Positions 47,013 to 56,987 are shown, counted from the stretch's first letter. The stretch: 64,000 nucleotides of DNA from Flavobacterium sp. CECT 9288 (GCF_918731615.1 NZ_OU957226.1:1860001-1924000), one strand, 5' to 3'. Numbers and translations: made by a program. Notes: generated by a model not told the origin, from the letters alone.

Positions 47013-47043
47013 AAAGGACTCATGCAAAATGAGTCCTTTTTTT
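47013..47043 (+). terminator. terminator after the outer membrane barrel gene
   Basis: AAAAGGACTCAT-GCAAA-ATGAGTCCTTTT with T run. Confidence 0.85.
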
Positions 47044-47064
47044 ATACATTTAAATCAAAAAAAA

Positions 47065-47092
47065 AAAGAACTCATAAAAATGAGTTCTTTTA
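47065..47092 (-). terminator. terminator for the small membrane protein gene
   Basis: AAAGAACTCAT-AAAA-ATGAGTTCTTT preceded by a long A run, so a T run on the minus strand. Confidence 0.85.
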
Positions 47093-47106
47093 TAAATCTA
47101 AAAAGC

Positions 47107-47277
47107 TTAAACTGATTGTTCTTGCTTCTTTTTTGCTTTCTTTTCTTTATATGCTTCCCAACTTGCACCTCCAACCCAATAGGATACGAAACCAACTAGA
47201 AAAAACATTAACCAAAATCCCATTGTTAGGATGGTTAAGAAAAGTAAAAAGCCTAAATACTGTGAAAATTCAAACAT
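47107..47277 (-). CDS. small membrane protein of unknown function (56 aa)
   Basis: The start MFEFSQYLGFLLFLTILTMG at 47277 is preferred; the frame extends upstream but without a fitting start. One or two hydrophobic segments precede a basic tail (EAYKEKKAKKKQEQSV). The own terminator downstream supports that it is a real gene. Function unknown. Confidence 0.6.
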   Translation of the reverse strand: MFEFSQYLGFLLFLTILTMGFWLMFFLVGFVSYWVGGASWEAYKEKKAKKKQEQSV

Positions 47278-47482
47278 GTTTTCCGGAATTTTGAATGTAG
47301 CCACAAATATAACTCTAATTATTTTTGGTAGCAATAAAAAAACACAAAAACTAAGCATCTGCTTGTTATAATATTAATTATTCTTAAATTACAGAACTAC
47401 GAAAATCTATAGATCAAATCGTGATCCCTAATAATTTTATGAATTAGTAACCATTTCCATCCAATTAATAATTCCATTTAAA

Positions 47483-48865
47483 ATGAAGTATAGAATAGAA
47501 AAAGATACATTAGGCGAAGTACGTGTACCAATAGATAAATATTGGGGAGCACAAACAGAACGTTCTAGAAATAACTTCCAAATTGGTGAACCAGCATCTA
47601 TGCCAAAAGAAATCATATATGGTTTTGCATACTTAAAAAAAGCGGCTGCATACACCAATTGTGATTTAAAAATTCTATCAGAGGAAAAACGAGATTGCAT
47701 TGCTCTGGTTTGTAATGAAATTTTAGAGGGAAAGCTTAACGATCAGTTTCCACTAGTCATTTGGCAAACTGGGTCAGGAACTCAAAGCAATATGAATGTA
47801 AATGAAGTTATTGCAAATAAAGCTCAAATTCTTAAAGGTTTAGAAATAGGTAAAAATCAATTTATTAATGCAAATGATGACGTAAATAAATCACAATCAT
47901 CAAACGATACATTTCCAACGGCAATGCACATTGCTGCCTACAAAATAATAGTTGAAAGTACTATTCCAAATATTGAAAAATTAAGAGATACACTACATAA
48001 AAAAGCAATTGAATTTAATAATGTTGTAAAAATAGGTCGTACACACATGATGGATGCTACGCCTATAACACTAGGACAAGAAATATCAGGATATGTAGCC
48101 CAATTGAGTTATGGTTTGAAAGCTTTAAAAAATTCACTACCACATTTATCTGAAATAGCACTTGGAGGGACTGCTGTAGGAACTGGTCTAAATGCTCCAA
48201 AAGGATATGCTGTGAAAGTTGCTCAATACATTGCTGAATTTACCGGACACCCATTTATTACTGCCGAAAATAAGTTTGAAGCCTTAGCTGCTCATGACGC
48301 TATTGTTGAGAGTCATGGCGCTTTAAAACAATTGGCCGTTTCTCTAAATAAAATTGCAAATGATATCCGCATGCTGTCCTCTGGACCACGATCTGGAATT
48401 AATGAAATCCTCATTCCTGAAAACGAACCAGGTTCATCTATAATGCCTGGCAAAATAAATCCAACGCAATGTGAAGCATTGACCATGGTATGCGCACAAG
48501 TAATAGGAAATGATGTCGCAATTACTGTAGGTGGAATGCAAGGACATTATGAATTGAATGTATTTAAACCACTTATAGCATCCAATTTTTTACAATCAGC
48601 AAGACTTCTTGGTGATGCATGCTTGTCATTTGATCTTCATTGTGCCCAAGGAATAGAACCAAATCATACTAGAATTAAAGAGCTACTGGATAACTCATTA
48701 ATGTTAGTAACTGCCTTGAACCCCAAAATAGGATATTACAAATCAGCAGAAATTGCTCAATCCGCTCATAAAAATGGTACCACATTAAAATACGAAGCAG
48801 AACGTCTTGGATATGTAACACCAGAGGATTTTGATAATTGGGTACAACCTAATGATATGGTATAA
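47483..48865 (+). CDS. fumC: class II fumarate hydratase
   Basis: 460 residues, normal length. [16 protein letters not shown] at the start, [33 protein letters not shown], and the fumarase/aspartase signature [15 protein letters not shown] with the flexible catalytic loop. It interconverts fumarate and malate without an iron-sulfur cluster. Gene stands alone. Confidence 0.96.
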   Translation: MKYRIEKDTLGEVRVPIDKYWGAQTERSRNNFQIGEPASMPKEIIYGFAYLKKAAAYTNCDLKILSEEKRDCIALVCNEILEGKLNDQFPLVIWQTGSGTQSNMNVNEVIANKAQILKGLEIGKNQFINANDDVNKSQSSNDTFPTAMHIAAYKIIVESTIPNIEKLRDTLHKKAIEFNNVVKIGRTHMMDATPITLGQEISGYVAQLSYGLKALKNSLPHLSEIALGGTAVGTGLNAPKGYAVKVAQYIAEFTGHPFITAENKFEALAAHDAIVESHGALKQLAVSLNKIANDIRMLSSGPRSGINEILIPENEPGSSIMPGKINPTQCEALTMVCAQVIGNDVAITVGGMQGHYELNVFKPLIASNFLQSARLLGDACLSFDLHCAQGIEPNHTRIKELLDNSLMLVTALNPKIGYYKSAEIAQSAHKNGTTLKYEAERLGYVTPEDFDNWVQPNDMV

Positions 48866-48870
48866 TACAA

Positions 48871-48896
48871 AAAACCCTGTAAATTATTTTACAGGG
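48871..48896 (-). terminator. terminator of the TPR protein gene
   Basis: CCCTGTAAA pairs with TTTACAGGG (48875-48896), preceded by AAAA, a T run on the minus strand. Confidence 0.75.
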
Positions 48897-48919
48897 CTAA
48901 TAGATTTATTTAGAATTTG

Positions 48920-49984
48920 CTAATTTGTTCTCGCTTTTAAAGCATTATACTCCGCAATTAAATCCATGGATCGGTATAATTTTAATAGCAAATCAGAAAC
49001 TGTTTTATCACTAGGTTGTAAGGCATTAGCTTTTTCTAGATACTTGATAGCGCCTTTTACAATATCATCCATTTTAACTTTTAAATTATCATAGGCAAGC
49101 ATTTCTTCTTTAGAAGTTCCTAATACACTCATTTGCTCACTTATTACTTTTTTCTTGTCTAAACTTAAATATGCCATTTCTAAATATCCATCAACTGAAT
49201 TAGGATTATAAGCAATGAGCTGCTTGTAACAGTTTTCAGCTGCTGCTAAATCTTTTTTTTCTCTGTAAATAAAACCCATATTTAAAAGAATCTCACTTTT
49301 CTTAGAAGCAGCCATCACATTTCTAGGGTTTTCAGCAATTCCTGCTTTTACATTTGTGTCTCTATCGGCTGCAGTTAAATACAATTCTTCAACTTTAGAC
49401 TTTTTATTAACAGCATAATATTCCATAACTCTACCCGTATAATTGAGTTTATTTAACTCTTTATAATTTCGTAAGGCAGACTCATAATCATTTACCTTCA
49501 TAAAATAAGAAGTCGAAAGGTATAAGTTAAGGGTATCTTTTTTGTCTATCTCATACAAGGAATACATTTTTTTTGCTCCTTCACTGTAGTTGTTTACTTT
49601 TAAATCAGCAATAGCACTACCTTGAACCTCATCCTTAATTAACTTAATCGCTTCGCGGGCTTTTACAGAGTATTTATAGGTTTCAATACGGTCTTCCTCA
49701 TCAATCAATTCCTTGTAAGTAGCAACGGCAGATGAAAGGTTTGCAGCTGGGTCAATTTTTTGATCCGCTAAACTTTTATAAATTTCAGCTTTTAGTTTAT
49801 AAAACTCTGATTTATCATCGGCAATAGCATTATTTATTAAATATTGCGATTTTTTTAAAATAGATAATGCTCCCTGAGAATTACCGTTTTTAAACTGTAG
49901 TTGTGCCTCTTTGATTTGTTCTTTTTGGGCATATCCAGCAAAAATGAAGGATAAAATTAATACTAAAGTAAAGTTCTTTTTCAT
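48920..49984 (-). CDS. secreted TPR-repeat protein
   Basis: The start MKKNFTLVLILSFIFAGYAQ (49984) gives a signal peptide and 354 residues; the longer frame from 50038 is less likely. At least four tetratricopeptide repeats can be seen (about residues 20-110, 150-190, 230-285 and 320-345; e.g. GFIYREKKDLAAAENCYKQLIAYNP). It would act as a periplasmic scaffold; partners are unknown. The 270-bp gap upstream has only T- and A-runs. Confidence 0.85.
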   Translation of the reverse strand: MKKNFTLVLILSFIFAGYAQKEQIKEAQLQFKNGNSQGALSILKKSQYLINNAIADDKSEFYKLKAEIYKSLADQKIDPAANLSSAVATYKELIDEEDRIETYKYSVKAREAIKLIKDEVQGSAIADLKVNNYSEGAKKMYSLYEIDKKDTLNLYLSTSYFMKVNDYESALRNYKELNKLNYTGRVMEYYAVNKKSKVEELYLTAADRDTNVKAGIAENPRNVMAASKKSEILLNMGFIYREKKDLAAAENCYKQLIAYNPNSVDGYLEMAYLSLDKKKVISEQMSVLGTSKEEMLAYDNLKVKMDDIVKGAIKYLEKANALQPSDKTVSDLLLKLYRSMDLIAEYNALKARTN

Positions 49985-50311
49985 GAAATCTGTACGGTAT
50001 TTGGTTAATAAAATTATTAAAATATCAAATTTTAACATTTAACACTATATTAAGTGTAGCAAATTAGATTATTTAATTCATTTTCAAAAACAATACCAGA
50101 AATATTTTTTTTATTTTTTTATTTTTTTTCTATTGATAAATATTTACTTAGAGTTTGAATTTATGATTTGCTTATTTTTTTTTTGATTTTCGTGTAAATA
50201 TTGATTTTGCTCTCCAATATCTTGTGTTTTTTTTTCTAATTTACAAATGAATTATATATTGCTGCTTTAAAAAAATAATTAAGTGTTTTTCATCTTTATT
50301 TGATTAAAAAA

Positions 50312-51514
50312 TTATTTACCATCTACAAAATCTTGTAAATAACTAAATCGTTTTGTTAACTTTCCGTTTTCAGTAATTTTAGATCTTAGTAAAATACCAT
50401 CTTTATCTTGATTAAAAAAAGCAGGCATTACTTGAGCAATAAACATTTCACCAAAACCTTCGCTCGCATCTTTGGGTAATTCACAAGGTAAATTATCAAC
50501 AGCCATTACTACAATTGCAGCAGGGTGAAATAATTCAACTTCCTTATCTTCACTGGGTAAATAACCATACAATGGCTCTTCAATAGTAGATGCTCTCAGG
50601 GTACAGGCAACTGGACCATTTACATCACACGACACATCTCCTACAATTTTAATAGCACAATCTGTAGCTTGTAACATTGCTCTTGATAAAATTACTGGCG
50701 CTTCATTTGCATGAAAATGCCCTGCTATATAAATATCCGAAACTTTTGAAAAACGCTCAAAATTAGACTCGTACAATTGAGGATTATTGTAAAAATCATT
50801 AAAATCGTTTATAGATTTATCCTTTCTAATATTGTAATCTAAGACATCAATTTGTGTATAAACAGGTTGCGTATACTTTTTAGTTAAATAATTTTCAACG
50901 GATACTTCTTTAATTTTTATAGCATCTAAAACCTCCTTGATACCGTTCCCAACTTTACCCGTACCAGTAACCACAAATTTTATAGGAGGCAACACAACAC
51001 GTTTAAGATGCATAATTAAAGCTTCTTTTCCTGCTAATGTCTCTGCTTTAGGCAACTTAAACAATTCAAATTTTAAACCAAATGCTCTAATACTATTGTA
51101 AGCCCCCACGATACCAGCATATCTCCCAAAACCAATAAGCCTTTTATTAGATGCGTCAACTATAGTTTCATAATCATATAAATCTATGTTTTTTTCTAAA
51201 ATGGCTTGTAATAACTTTCTATTATATGGTTGTTTCTTAATGGTATGCGAAAAAAAGAAATAGGATTTATTAGGAATTAAATTTCCAACAGGAACTTCTT
51301 TAACTCCAAAAAGAAAATCACAATCACTTACGTCCTCAATTACAGAAATTCCTTCATCTTCATATTGTGAATCATTAAAAACCCTACAATCTGATGACTC
51401 AACCTCTACTGACACTCCTTCATAAGTAGCAATAATTTGTTTAATGGCATTTGGTGAAAAAATAACTCTACGATCAGGAGGGTTTTTTCTTTCTTTTATA
51501 ATTCCGAATTTCAT
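50312..51514 (-). CDS. saccharopine dehydrogenase-like NAD(P)-dependent oxidoreductase
   Basis: 400 residues. The N-terminal part is of the alanine dehydrogenase/PNT type (MKFGIIKERKNPPDRRVIFSP), and the NAD-binding fold starts at FVVTGTGKVGNGIKEVL. Late parts (KIVGDVSCDVNGPVACTLRASTIEEPLYGY and HPAAIVVMAVDNLPCELPKDASEGFG) match lysine-forming saccharopine dehydrogenases. Likely substrate is an amino-acid adduct; lysine metabolism is an inference. Confidence 0.85.
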   Translation of the reverse strand: MKFGIIKERKNPPDRRVIFSPNAIKQIIATYEGVSVEVESSDCRVFNDSQYEDEGISVIEDVSDCDFLFGVKEVPVGNLIPNKSYFFFSHTIKKQPYNRKLLQAILEKNIDLYDYETIVDASNKRLIGFGRYAGIVGAYNSIRAFGLKFELFKLPKAETLAGKEALIMHLKRVVLPPIKFVVTGTGKVGNGIKEVLDAIKIKEVSVENYLTKKYTQPVYTQIDVLDYNIRKDKSINDFNDFYNNPQLYESNFERFSKVSDIYIAGHFHANEAPVILSRAMLQATDCAIKIVGDVSCDVNGPVACTLRASTIEEPLYGYLPSEDKEVELFHPAAIVVMAVDNLPCELPKDASEGFGEMFIAQVMPAFFNQDKDGILLRSKITENGKLTKRFSYLQDFVDGK

Positions 51515-51761
51515 GTTTTTATACCTTATAATTAATTTAAATATAACTTTACGACTATTATTTGTTACAAATATAACAAAAGTATCTTAAAATTTTCATT
51601 TTTAGAAAAAAAGGATCAACCAAAGATTTTACTATAGCTTGAATAACAATTTACTAGCAATTACCCCTTAGCTGAAAGGCTTATAAAATTGTGTTAAGGT
51701 CTAAAATAACTACCCTTAAAAAGGCTTCGTTTCTATATATTTGCCTTTAAAGCCACTTCTG

Positions 51762-52961
51762 ATGAAATTTCCAAAAAAAACAAATATACTACATATTATA
51801 CTGCTCCTATTCATTTTAAGCTCTTGCGAAAAGGAGAAAAAGAAAGTAGAACTTAGAGATGATCAACTTCCTAAAACTACTTTGCCTATAATGAAACCTT
51901 TATTGCAAAAAGAACCACCACTGGAGGCACTATATGTAAACCAAAAAAAAGCACAAATAGATTCATTTTACAAAAAAAACTGGCCTAATAATACTGCTAA
52001 TGGGAGTTTTTTGGTGGCTAAAAATGGTCAAATCATTTTTGAGAAGTACGAAGGTTTTTCCAACTTTAGTGATAAATCATTAATAAATGCTAACACACCA
52101 TTACATATAGCCTCAGTGAGTAAAGTGATTACGGCAACTGCTATCTTAAAATTAGTAAATGCTAAAAGAATTACATTAGACCAAAAGGTAAATACGCTCT
52201 TAACAGAATTTCCATATCCTGATGTAACTATAAGAACGCTGCTTAACCACCGCAGCGGAATGCGTAACTATGCCTATTTTACAGATAGAGATGAAAGTGT
52301 TTGGGACAGAAAAAATATTTTAACAAATCAAGATATTCTGACTTTACTTGCCACTAAAAATATCGAATTAGAAAATAAAACAGATACCCGATTTAGTTAC
52401 TGTAATACTAATTATGCCATTCTTGCTTTAATAATAGAAAAAGTAACCCAGAAAACATATAAAGATGCTATGGCGGCGCTCATATTTAAACCTCTTGATA
52501 TGAAAAACACTTATGTTTTTGATTACGAAAAAGACAAAAATACAGCGGTTACATCTTATAAAGGAAATAAAGTCGAAATAGGCAAGGATTATTTAGATGC
52601 TATTTATGGTGATAAAAACATATACTCAACTCCTAGAGATTTATTAAAATTTGACCGTGCTCGTAGTAGTTCTCAATTCTTAAATCCGTCGTTATTAAAG
52701 GAAGTCTACAAAGGATATAGCAATGAGAGAAAAGGGACAAAAAATTACGGTCTTGGTATTAGAATGATCAACTGGGATACGGGACAAAACTTTTATTTTC
52801 ACAATGGTTGGTGGCATGGTAATACCTCATCCTACATTACCTTAAAAGAGGAAGGCGTTACCATTATAGCATTGTCTAATAAATTTACAAGAAAAACCTA
52901 CAATGTGAGAAAGCTGGCCGTTCTTTTTGGGGACTATCCATTTAAGTTTGAAGTAGATTAA
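51762..52961 (+). CDS. serine hydrolase, beta-lactamase class C-like lipoprotein
   Basis: The ATG at 51762 is chosen because it starts a lipoprotein signal (LLLFILSSC); a TTG 21 bases upstream adds nothing useful. 399 residues. Active-site motifs of class C/penicillin-binding-like esterases are present: SVSK (SxxK) in HIASVSKVITATAIL, YCN in RFSYCNTNYAIL, and HNGWWHGNTS near the end. It may be a peptidase or esterase in the envelope rather than a true beta-lactamase. Confidence 0.88.
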   Translation: MKFPKKTNILHIILLLFILSSCEKEKKKVELRDDQLPKTTLPIMKPLLQKEPPLEALYVNQKKAQIDSFYKKNWPNNTANGSFLVAKNGQIIFEKYEGFSNFSDKSLINANTPLHIASVSKVITATAILKLVNAKRITLDQKVNTLLTEFPYPDVTIRTLLNHRSGMRNYAYFTDRDESVWDRKNILTNQDILTLLATKNIELENKTDTRFSYCNTNYAILALIIEKVTQKTYKDAMAALIFKPLDMKNTYVFDYEKDKNTAVTSYKGNKVEIGKDYLDAIYGDKNIYSTPRDLLKFDRARSSSQFLNPSLLKEVYKGYSNERKGTKNYGLGIRMINWDTGQNFYFHNGWWHGNTSSYITLKEEGVTIIALSNKFTRKTYNVRKLAVLFGDYPFKFEVD

Positions 52962-52975
52962 ATTTAGGCACAATT

Positions 52976-53008
52976 TTTGAAAATAGCTTGAAATTAGTTG
53001 TACATTTG
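52976..53008 (+). promoter_or_regulatory. promoter of ssrA
   Basis: TTTG at 52976-52979 and TACATTTG at 53001-53008, about 21 bp apart, directly upstream of the tmRNA 5' end. Confidence 0.5.
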
Positions 53009-53024
53009 CAACCTAATTAAAAAA

Positions 53025-53420
53025 GGGGTCGACTGGTTTTGACAGCAAGTCGAATTGATACATAAGCACGTCGAGAACTGGGACAATTCTCGTTAATAAA
53101 AGGTTTCAAAACATTTACACGGCGAAGGAAACTACGCTCTTGCTGCATAATCCGAATTATAGTAAGATTAGCCTCGTCCTACCAGGTAGGAAAGCAGGAT
53201 TCTCCTCGAAAGCTCTGGTTTTTAGCGTTCGAAACAGGGGAATCGTAAATTAAAACCTAGAATTTTGTAAGCTACGGGCAATTTTCGAAACTAAAGTAGC
53301 TAAGCAAAGTGTGGCTGTTTCTGGCCTAGCACTGCGTCGAAAATTCAATCAGGAAATAAGCGCGTAGAAAGTGTATGAATTGCTTGTTTGGACCCGGGTT
53401 CGATTCCCGGCGACTCCACT
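53025..53420 (+). ncRNA. ssrA: transfer-messenger RNA
   Basis: The 5' end GGGGTCGACTGGTTTTGACAGC and the 3' end GGTTCGATTCCCGGCGACTCC are the hallmark tRNA-like half of tmRNA; GGGGTCG pairs with CGACTCC. The tag frame reads GEGNYALAA followed by TAA (about 53121-53150). It frees stalled ribosomes and tags the peptides for proteolysis. Its 3' end is the boundary of a foreign-looking region, because a recombinase remnant begins right there. Confidence 0.96.
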
Positions 53421-53432
53421 GGATGGGATGAT

Positions 53433-53779
53433 TGAAAAATCATCCCTTTTTTTATTGTACAAAAGCAAACCTTTTTCCTTCATTAACAGGTGATTACGAG
53501 GCAACAAATCAATCATTGCAGGTGTTCTATAAATGCCATCCTGATAGTATAAGTTGCTGTCGAACACCATTTTTACAAATTCTCTCTTTTGGGTAATAGT
53601 AGCACGATTATATAATGATTTTAAATCAACAAGTAAATCCAAGTTTTTTTGTAAAATTGTAAATACATGTTTATCCACATGGCTTAGACGAGTGATAGAA
53701 TCTTTGCAAGATGTGACTGCGGTATTATAAGTGTTGTACCATCTATCATATGTGTCTTTAGATATCTCATTTTTAATCC
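53433..53779 (-). pseudogene. serine site-specific recombinase, C-terminal remnant
   Basis: The minus-strand frame reads WIKNEISKDTYDRWYNTYNT, later DLLVDLKSLYNRATITQKRE and DSNLYYQDGIYRTPAMIDLL, the C-terminal part of Bacteroidota large serine recombinases. The catalytic N-terminal domain is absent. The frame runs out through the 3' end of ssrA without a stop of its own, so its end abuts the likely attachment site. An integrated element that used ssrA as its site, now degraded, is the simplest reading. Confidence 0.75.
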
Positions 53780-53783
53780 ATTT

Positions 53784-54344
53784 CTATTCAACAGAAAACA
53801 TTTTTTCTTGAGCTGCATCTAGTAGAATTTTCTTTTGGTTTATTACAAGTTTATTAGATTTTAAATTCTCTTCAATTTTTGTAACAGATGACTTTTTAAC
53901 AAGTGCAAATTTCAGGTTAACATTCCAATTTGAAATTCCTAACTTAGCTTTCATTTCTTTTGAAAAACTAACTGCTGTATTTATTTTTCCTTCACTATCG
54001 GTTTTAGTAGTTATAAAATATCTGTTTTTGTAGTAAGCACTGTCTTTGTGTGCTTTTACATGAAAATATATTCTAACCTCTTCGTTGCAAAAATTAGGAA
54101 CAGTAGCTTTAACATAGTTGATTTCGCCTATAAAACCAGATGTGGTTTTAGGCGTGCCGCTGGCATCTGTCCAATTGGATTCAATGACTGTTGGATGTAC
54201 CTCTTGTATTTCTTGTGATGAAGTTGATTTTTTTGTTCTCGAATATTTTCCTATTATTTGAGTGGGTTCTTTATAACGTTTAGTAGCTTGCTTTGTTTTC
54301 AAAATTCTTTTAAGCTTGCTTCTAAGTTGTTTTTTTTTTAGCAA
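53784..54344 (-). pseudogene. truncated peptidoglycan-hydrolase toxin gene (N-terminal module only)
   Basis: 186 residues. The basic start MLKKKQLRSKLKRILKTKQA is shared with the fragment at 56988-57236. Residues about 70-150 (GFIGEINYVKATVPNFCNEE, YFITTKTDSEGKINTAVSFS) are almost identical to the module in 59194-61068. After NLKFALV the identity stops and an unrelated tail (KKSSVTKIEENLK...) follows. The enzymatic domain is therefore missing. It could still make a short protein, but I treat it as a remnant left by recombination. Confidence 0.65.
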
Positions 54345-54370
54345 GTAATTTTGATAAATGAAAAATAGTA
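54268..54370. repeat. repeat shared with 57162-57262
   Basis: About 100 bp are nearly identical at both places (GGTTCTTTATAACGTTTAGT, TTTTAAGCTTGCTTCTAAGT, AGCAAGTAATTTTGATAAAT). They hold the shared gene start and the DNA just upstream of it. The uninterrupted copy at 57162 shows the empty target of the IS3 element. Confidence 0.8.
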
Positions 54371-54412
54371 TAGTGAGTCGTCCTAAAATAGGTTGACAAG
54401 TTTTATAATAAA

Positions 54413-55249
54413 TTAATTAAAACCAGTGAATTTGTTCTCACTGGTTTTTTCATATACAAAGTTAGGTGTTTTCATATTTAAACTCAAATGAGGTCTTGTA
54501 GTATTATAACACTCTACCGATTCCCTAATTAACTGATTAAGTTCATTAGCTGATTTACATTTATAAATGAGGAATTCCTGTTTTAAAATACCATTTATCC
54601 TTTCTGCCAGAGCATTTTGATAACAATCATAACCATCAGTCATAGAAGTAATAATGTTGTTTTTGTTTAATTCATTTTGATAAATTTGAGAGCAATATTG
54701 TAGACCTCTGTCTGAATGATGTATTAATTGAAGGTTTGTTTTTCTGTTTTTAATAGCCATTCTCAAGGCCTTAACCACGTTTTCTGCACTCATATCATCA
54801 CTTAAATGATAACCAACTATTTTTCTGCTAAAAACATCAGTAACCAATGATAGATAATGTGTTCTTTGACTGGATTTGACATAAGTTATATCGCTAACAA
54901 AAACTTGTTCCGTTCTGTTGATGACAATATCTTTAAATAAATTTGGATACTTTCGTAACCAGTGTTTAGAAAAGGTGGTTTTGGTGTAATTTTTCATTGG
55001 CTTAACAAGCATTTGTTCTCTTTTTAAATAAGCAAAAAATGCATCTCTTCCGATTTTAATTCCATTTTCAACAAAAGATTGTTCTAGTAAAAAATAAAGT
55101 TTTCTTGTACCTAAACGAGGCATTACTCTTCTTTGTTTTTCAACGAGTTGCCTTACTATTAACAATTCTATCTCTCGTTCTAGACAACGTGCTTCCTGCT
55201 GATAAATAGCTTGTCGGCTTATCCCAAACAATCTACAAGTTCTAGACAT
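54413..55249 (-). CDS. IS3-family transposase OrfB
   Basis: 278 residues with an HTH_21 part (RRVMPRLGTRKLYFLLEQ) and an rve integrase core: DDE residues in VSDITYVKS, HHSDRGLQYCS and NALAERINGILKQEF. The ATG at 55249 follows the stop of orfA by two bases, so it may be translated by reinitiation instead of the usual frameshift. Confidence 0.93.
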   Translation of the reverse strand: MSRTCRLFGISRQAIYQQEARCLEREIELLIVRQLVEKQRRVMPRLGTRKLYFLLEQSFVENGIKIGRDAFFAYLKREQMLVKPMKNYTKTTFSKHWLRKYPNLFKDIVINRTEQVFVSDITYVKSSQRTHYLSLVTDVFSRKIVGYHLSDDMSAENVVKALRMAIKNRKTNLQLIHHSDRGLQYCSQIYQNELNKNNIITSMTDGYDCYQNALAERINGILKQEFLIYKCKSANELNQLIRESVECYNTTRPHLSLNMKTPNFVYEKTSENKFTGFN

Positions 55250-55251
55250 AC

Positions 55252-55644
55252 TTACACCTTGTTCTTGTTGGATGCGTCGGATGGTTTGGGAGAAAACTTT
55301 TTTCTAATTTGAGTACCATATTGATTGTCTGAAATATCAATCATGGTGTTAAGGACAGCATTTTTTAGCTTCTCATCAGCTAATTCTTTCTCTAATCTTT
55401 TAATGCTTTGAGCTGGAGTTTCTTTAGATTTAGCCATGAACAATAGGTTGGGTTTACTCCAATCTAAAGTACCAAATTTTCTTAACCAAACCAAAACAGT
55501 GCTTCTGCCTTGAATTCCATACTTCTTTTGAGCTTGCTTATATGTAAGTTCGCCTTTTTCTACTTGCGAAATAACAGCTAATTTAAAGCCCAAATTATAA
55601 TCGCGCTGACTACGTTTTTCTGGTCTGCTTTCTGATATACTCAT
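55252..55644 (-). CDS. IS3-family transposase OrfA
   Basis: 130 residues with a helix-turn-helix (FKLAVISQVEKGELTYKQAQKKYGIQGRSTVLVWLRKFG) and a leucine-zipper-like helix (SIKRLEKELADEKLKNAVLNTMID). It ends in TAA two bases before the orfB start. Confidence 0.92.
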   Translation of the reverse strand: MSISESRPEKRSQRDYNLGFKLAVISQVEKGELTYKQAQKKYGIQGRSTVLVWLRKFGTLDWSKPNLLFMAKSKETPAQSIKRLEKELADEKLKNAVLNTMIDISDNQYGTQIRKKFSPKPSDASNKNKV

Positions 55645-55691
55645 AATAAGTCGATTTTATGTCAACTTATTTTAGGACGGGACATAGATAT

Positions 55692-55722
55692 AAAAAAAAA
55701 GCTACTGGTGAGAGTAGCTTTT
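55692..55722 (-). terminator. terminator of the 55746 lipoprotein gene
   Basis: AAAGCTACT-GGTGAG-AGTAGCTTT with a nine-A run before it (T run on the minus strand). The same hairpin stands at 57270-57298. Confidence 0.8.
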
Positions 55723-55745
55723 GGTTATTTATTCAATAAAATTAG

Positions 55746-56126
55746 TTATTCTTCTTCAAGGTTTATTAATTTATTTCCATCACAACCTATATGATAATCA
55801 TTGTTTATTATATATAAATCTTCAAAATCATAATTCATTTCAAAAACAAGACTGTTTTTCACATAAAATTGATAAATATTGTATTCTTTGTCGGCTGCAT
55901 TGCTTTTTACAAATTTACCATACATTATTTTGTCTTCTAGTTTTACTTTTATTGAATCGTTAGTAATAAAATCAATTTCAATATTACATGCACTGCCAAT
56001 AGATTTTATTTTTTTCTTGCTAGTCTCTTTTGTAGCGATTTTAATATTTTCGAATGTTGCATCTTTATTAACTTTATTACAGGATACTATTGTAAATAAT
56101 AAAAATAAAATTTTAATCTTATTCAT
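55746..56126 (-). CDS. small lipoprotein, probable immunity-type protein (126 aa)
   Basis: MNKIKILFLLFTIVSC provides a lipobox with cysteine 16. The rest is a small strand-rich domain (SACNIEIDFITNDSIKVKLE; YHIGCDGNKLI) of no known family. It is the promoter-distal gene of a block of short lipoprotein genes between toxin-gene fragments. A role as periplasmic immunity protein is inferred from this context only. Confidence 0.7.
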   Translation of the reverse strand: MNKIKILFLLFTIVSCNKVNKDATFENIKIATKETSKKKIKSIGSACNIEIDFITNDSIKVKLEDKIMYGKFVKSNAADKEYNIYQFYVKNSLVFEMNYDFEDLYIINNDYHIGCDGNKLINLEEE

Positions 56127-56157
56127 TTTTTAATTCTTGTGTTGTTGTAAGCTCTTT

Positions 56158-56185
56158 CAAAAAAAGCCACCTTTCGGTAGCTTTT
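56158..56185 (-). terminator. terminator of the 56189 lipoprotein gene
   Basis: AAAAGCCACC-TTTC-GGTAGCTTTT, one mismatch, with A run in front (minus-strand T run). Confidence 0.7.
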
Positions 56186-56188
56186 AAA

Positions 56189-56986
56189 TTAGTTTTCAAA
56201 TTTTGTTACTTTTTTTAATGGTGTCCATTCATTATAAGTTCCTTCTCCACCAACCCCTTGAATATAAAATTGACCTCCTTCTTTTTTGATAGTATAACTC
56301 GCTTTACTATGTTCACATCTTTCATCACTATCTTGAACATAAAATAGTTCTAATTTATTGTTATTTTCTTTACCTCTGTAACGACCACTGCATAACTCAG
56401 AACCAGTTTCGTGTAAAGAAATTTCATTTTCTGAAATATTAATTTCATAATTATACATTTCCCTGCCGTGGTTTGTATAGTCTCCTTCAACTGAAACTGT
56501 GAATTTGCCTTTGAAATTCTCTGAAATTGATTTAGTTATTTTGAATTTCCATTTTTTTATTAGCTTTTTATTTAAAAATAAGTTTAAAGTTTTAAACTCA
56601 TTGAAAATTTCAACTTTTACTACTATATTTCTAGATTTAAGATTAATTGTATCTATTGTCTTATATCTTTCAACATCTTGATTATCAAGAAATTTATTAA
56701 CTGAAAAAATATATTCATCGGTATTCTGTATGTTATAAAGACCATACCAAATACTATCTATAGATGTTTCCTTAAAATCTAATGCTTTTACATCAACTAG
56801 TTCTGTCATTGCATTGAACTCATTATTTATAAAAATATCTTTTTGTTGTTTTTCTTCATAAACACTATCGATTGGCTTGATTTTATTATTTAAGTTATTT
56901 GTTTTAGTAATATTATCAGCTTTTTTACAAGATAAAAATACTAATAATAATGTTAATACCATATAAAATAAAGTTTGTTTTTTCAT
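56189..56986 (-). CDS. lipoprotein, probable immunity to an M23-type toxin (265 aa)
   Basis: MKKQTLFYMVLTLLLVFLSC has a lipobox at cysteine 20. The C-terminal half (about 145-265; SVEGDYTNHGREMYNYEINISE, then CSGRYRGKENNNKLELFYVQDSDE) looks like a small beta-barrel domain. It begins one base after the stop of the M23-like fragment gene, so it is coupled to it. Immunity to an M23 endopeptidase is a reasonable guess. Function is otherwise unknown. Confidence 0.7.
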   Translation of the reverse strand: MKKQTLFYMVLTLLLVFLSCKKADNITKTNNLNNKIKPIDSVYEEKQQKDIFINNEFNAMTELVDVKALDFKETSIDSIWYGLYNIQNTDEYIFSVNKFLDNQDVERYKTIDTINLKSRNIVVKVEIFNEFKTLNLFLNKKLIKKWKFKITKSISENFKGKFTVSVEGDYTNHGREMYNYEINISENEISLHETGSELCSGRYRGKENNNKLELFYVQDSDERCEHSKASYTIKKEGGQFYIQGVGGEGTYNEWTPLKKVTKFEN

Positions 56987-56987
56987 A

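Larger units (their letters stand above)
54374..55684 (-). mobile_element. IS3-family insertion sequence
   Basis: 1311 bp with terminal inverted repeats sharing TCCTAAAATA(G/A)GTTGACA and ending in TG/CA. A 3-bp duplication TAG flanks it (54371-54373 and 55685-55687), and the uninterrupted sequence at about 57258 has a single TAG. It contains orfA and orfB. The terminal repeats start TGAGTCGTCC (left) and TGTCCCGTCC (right, inverted). Confidence 0.92.

Noticed and set aside
53349..53432. C-terminal end of the recombinase frame (GVAGNRTRVQTSNSYTF)
   Set aside because: It is the reverse reading of the tmRNA 3' end, a common false translation.
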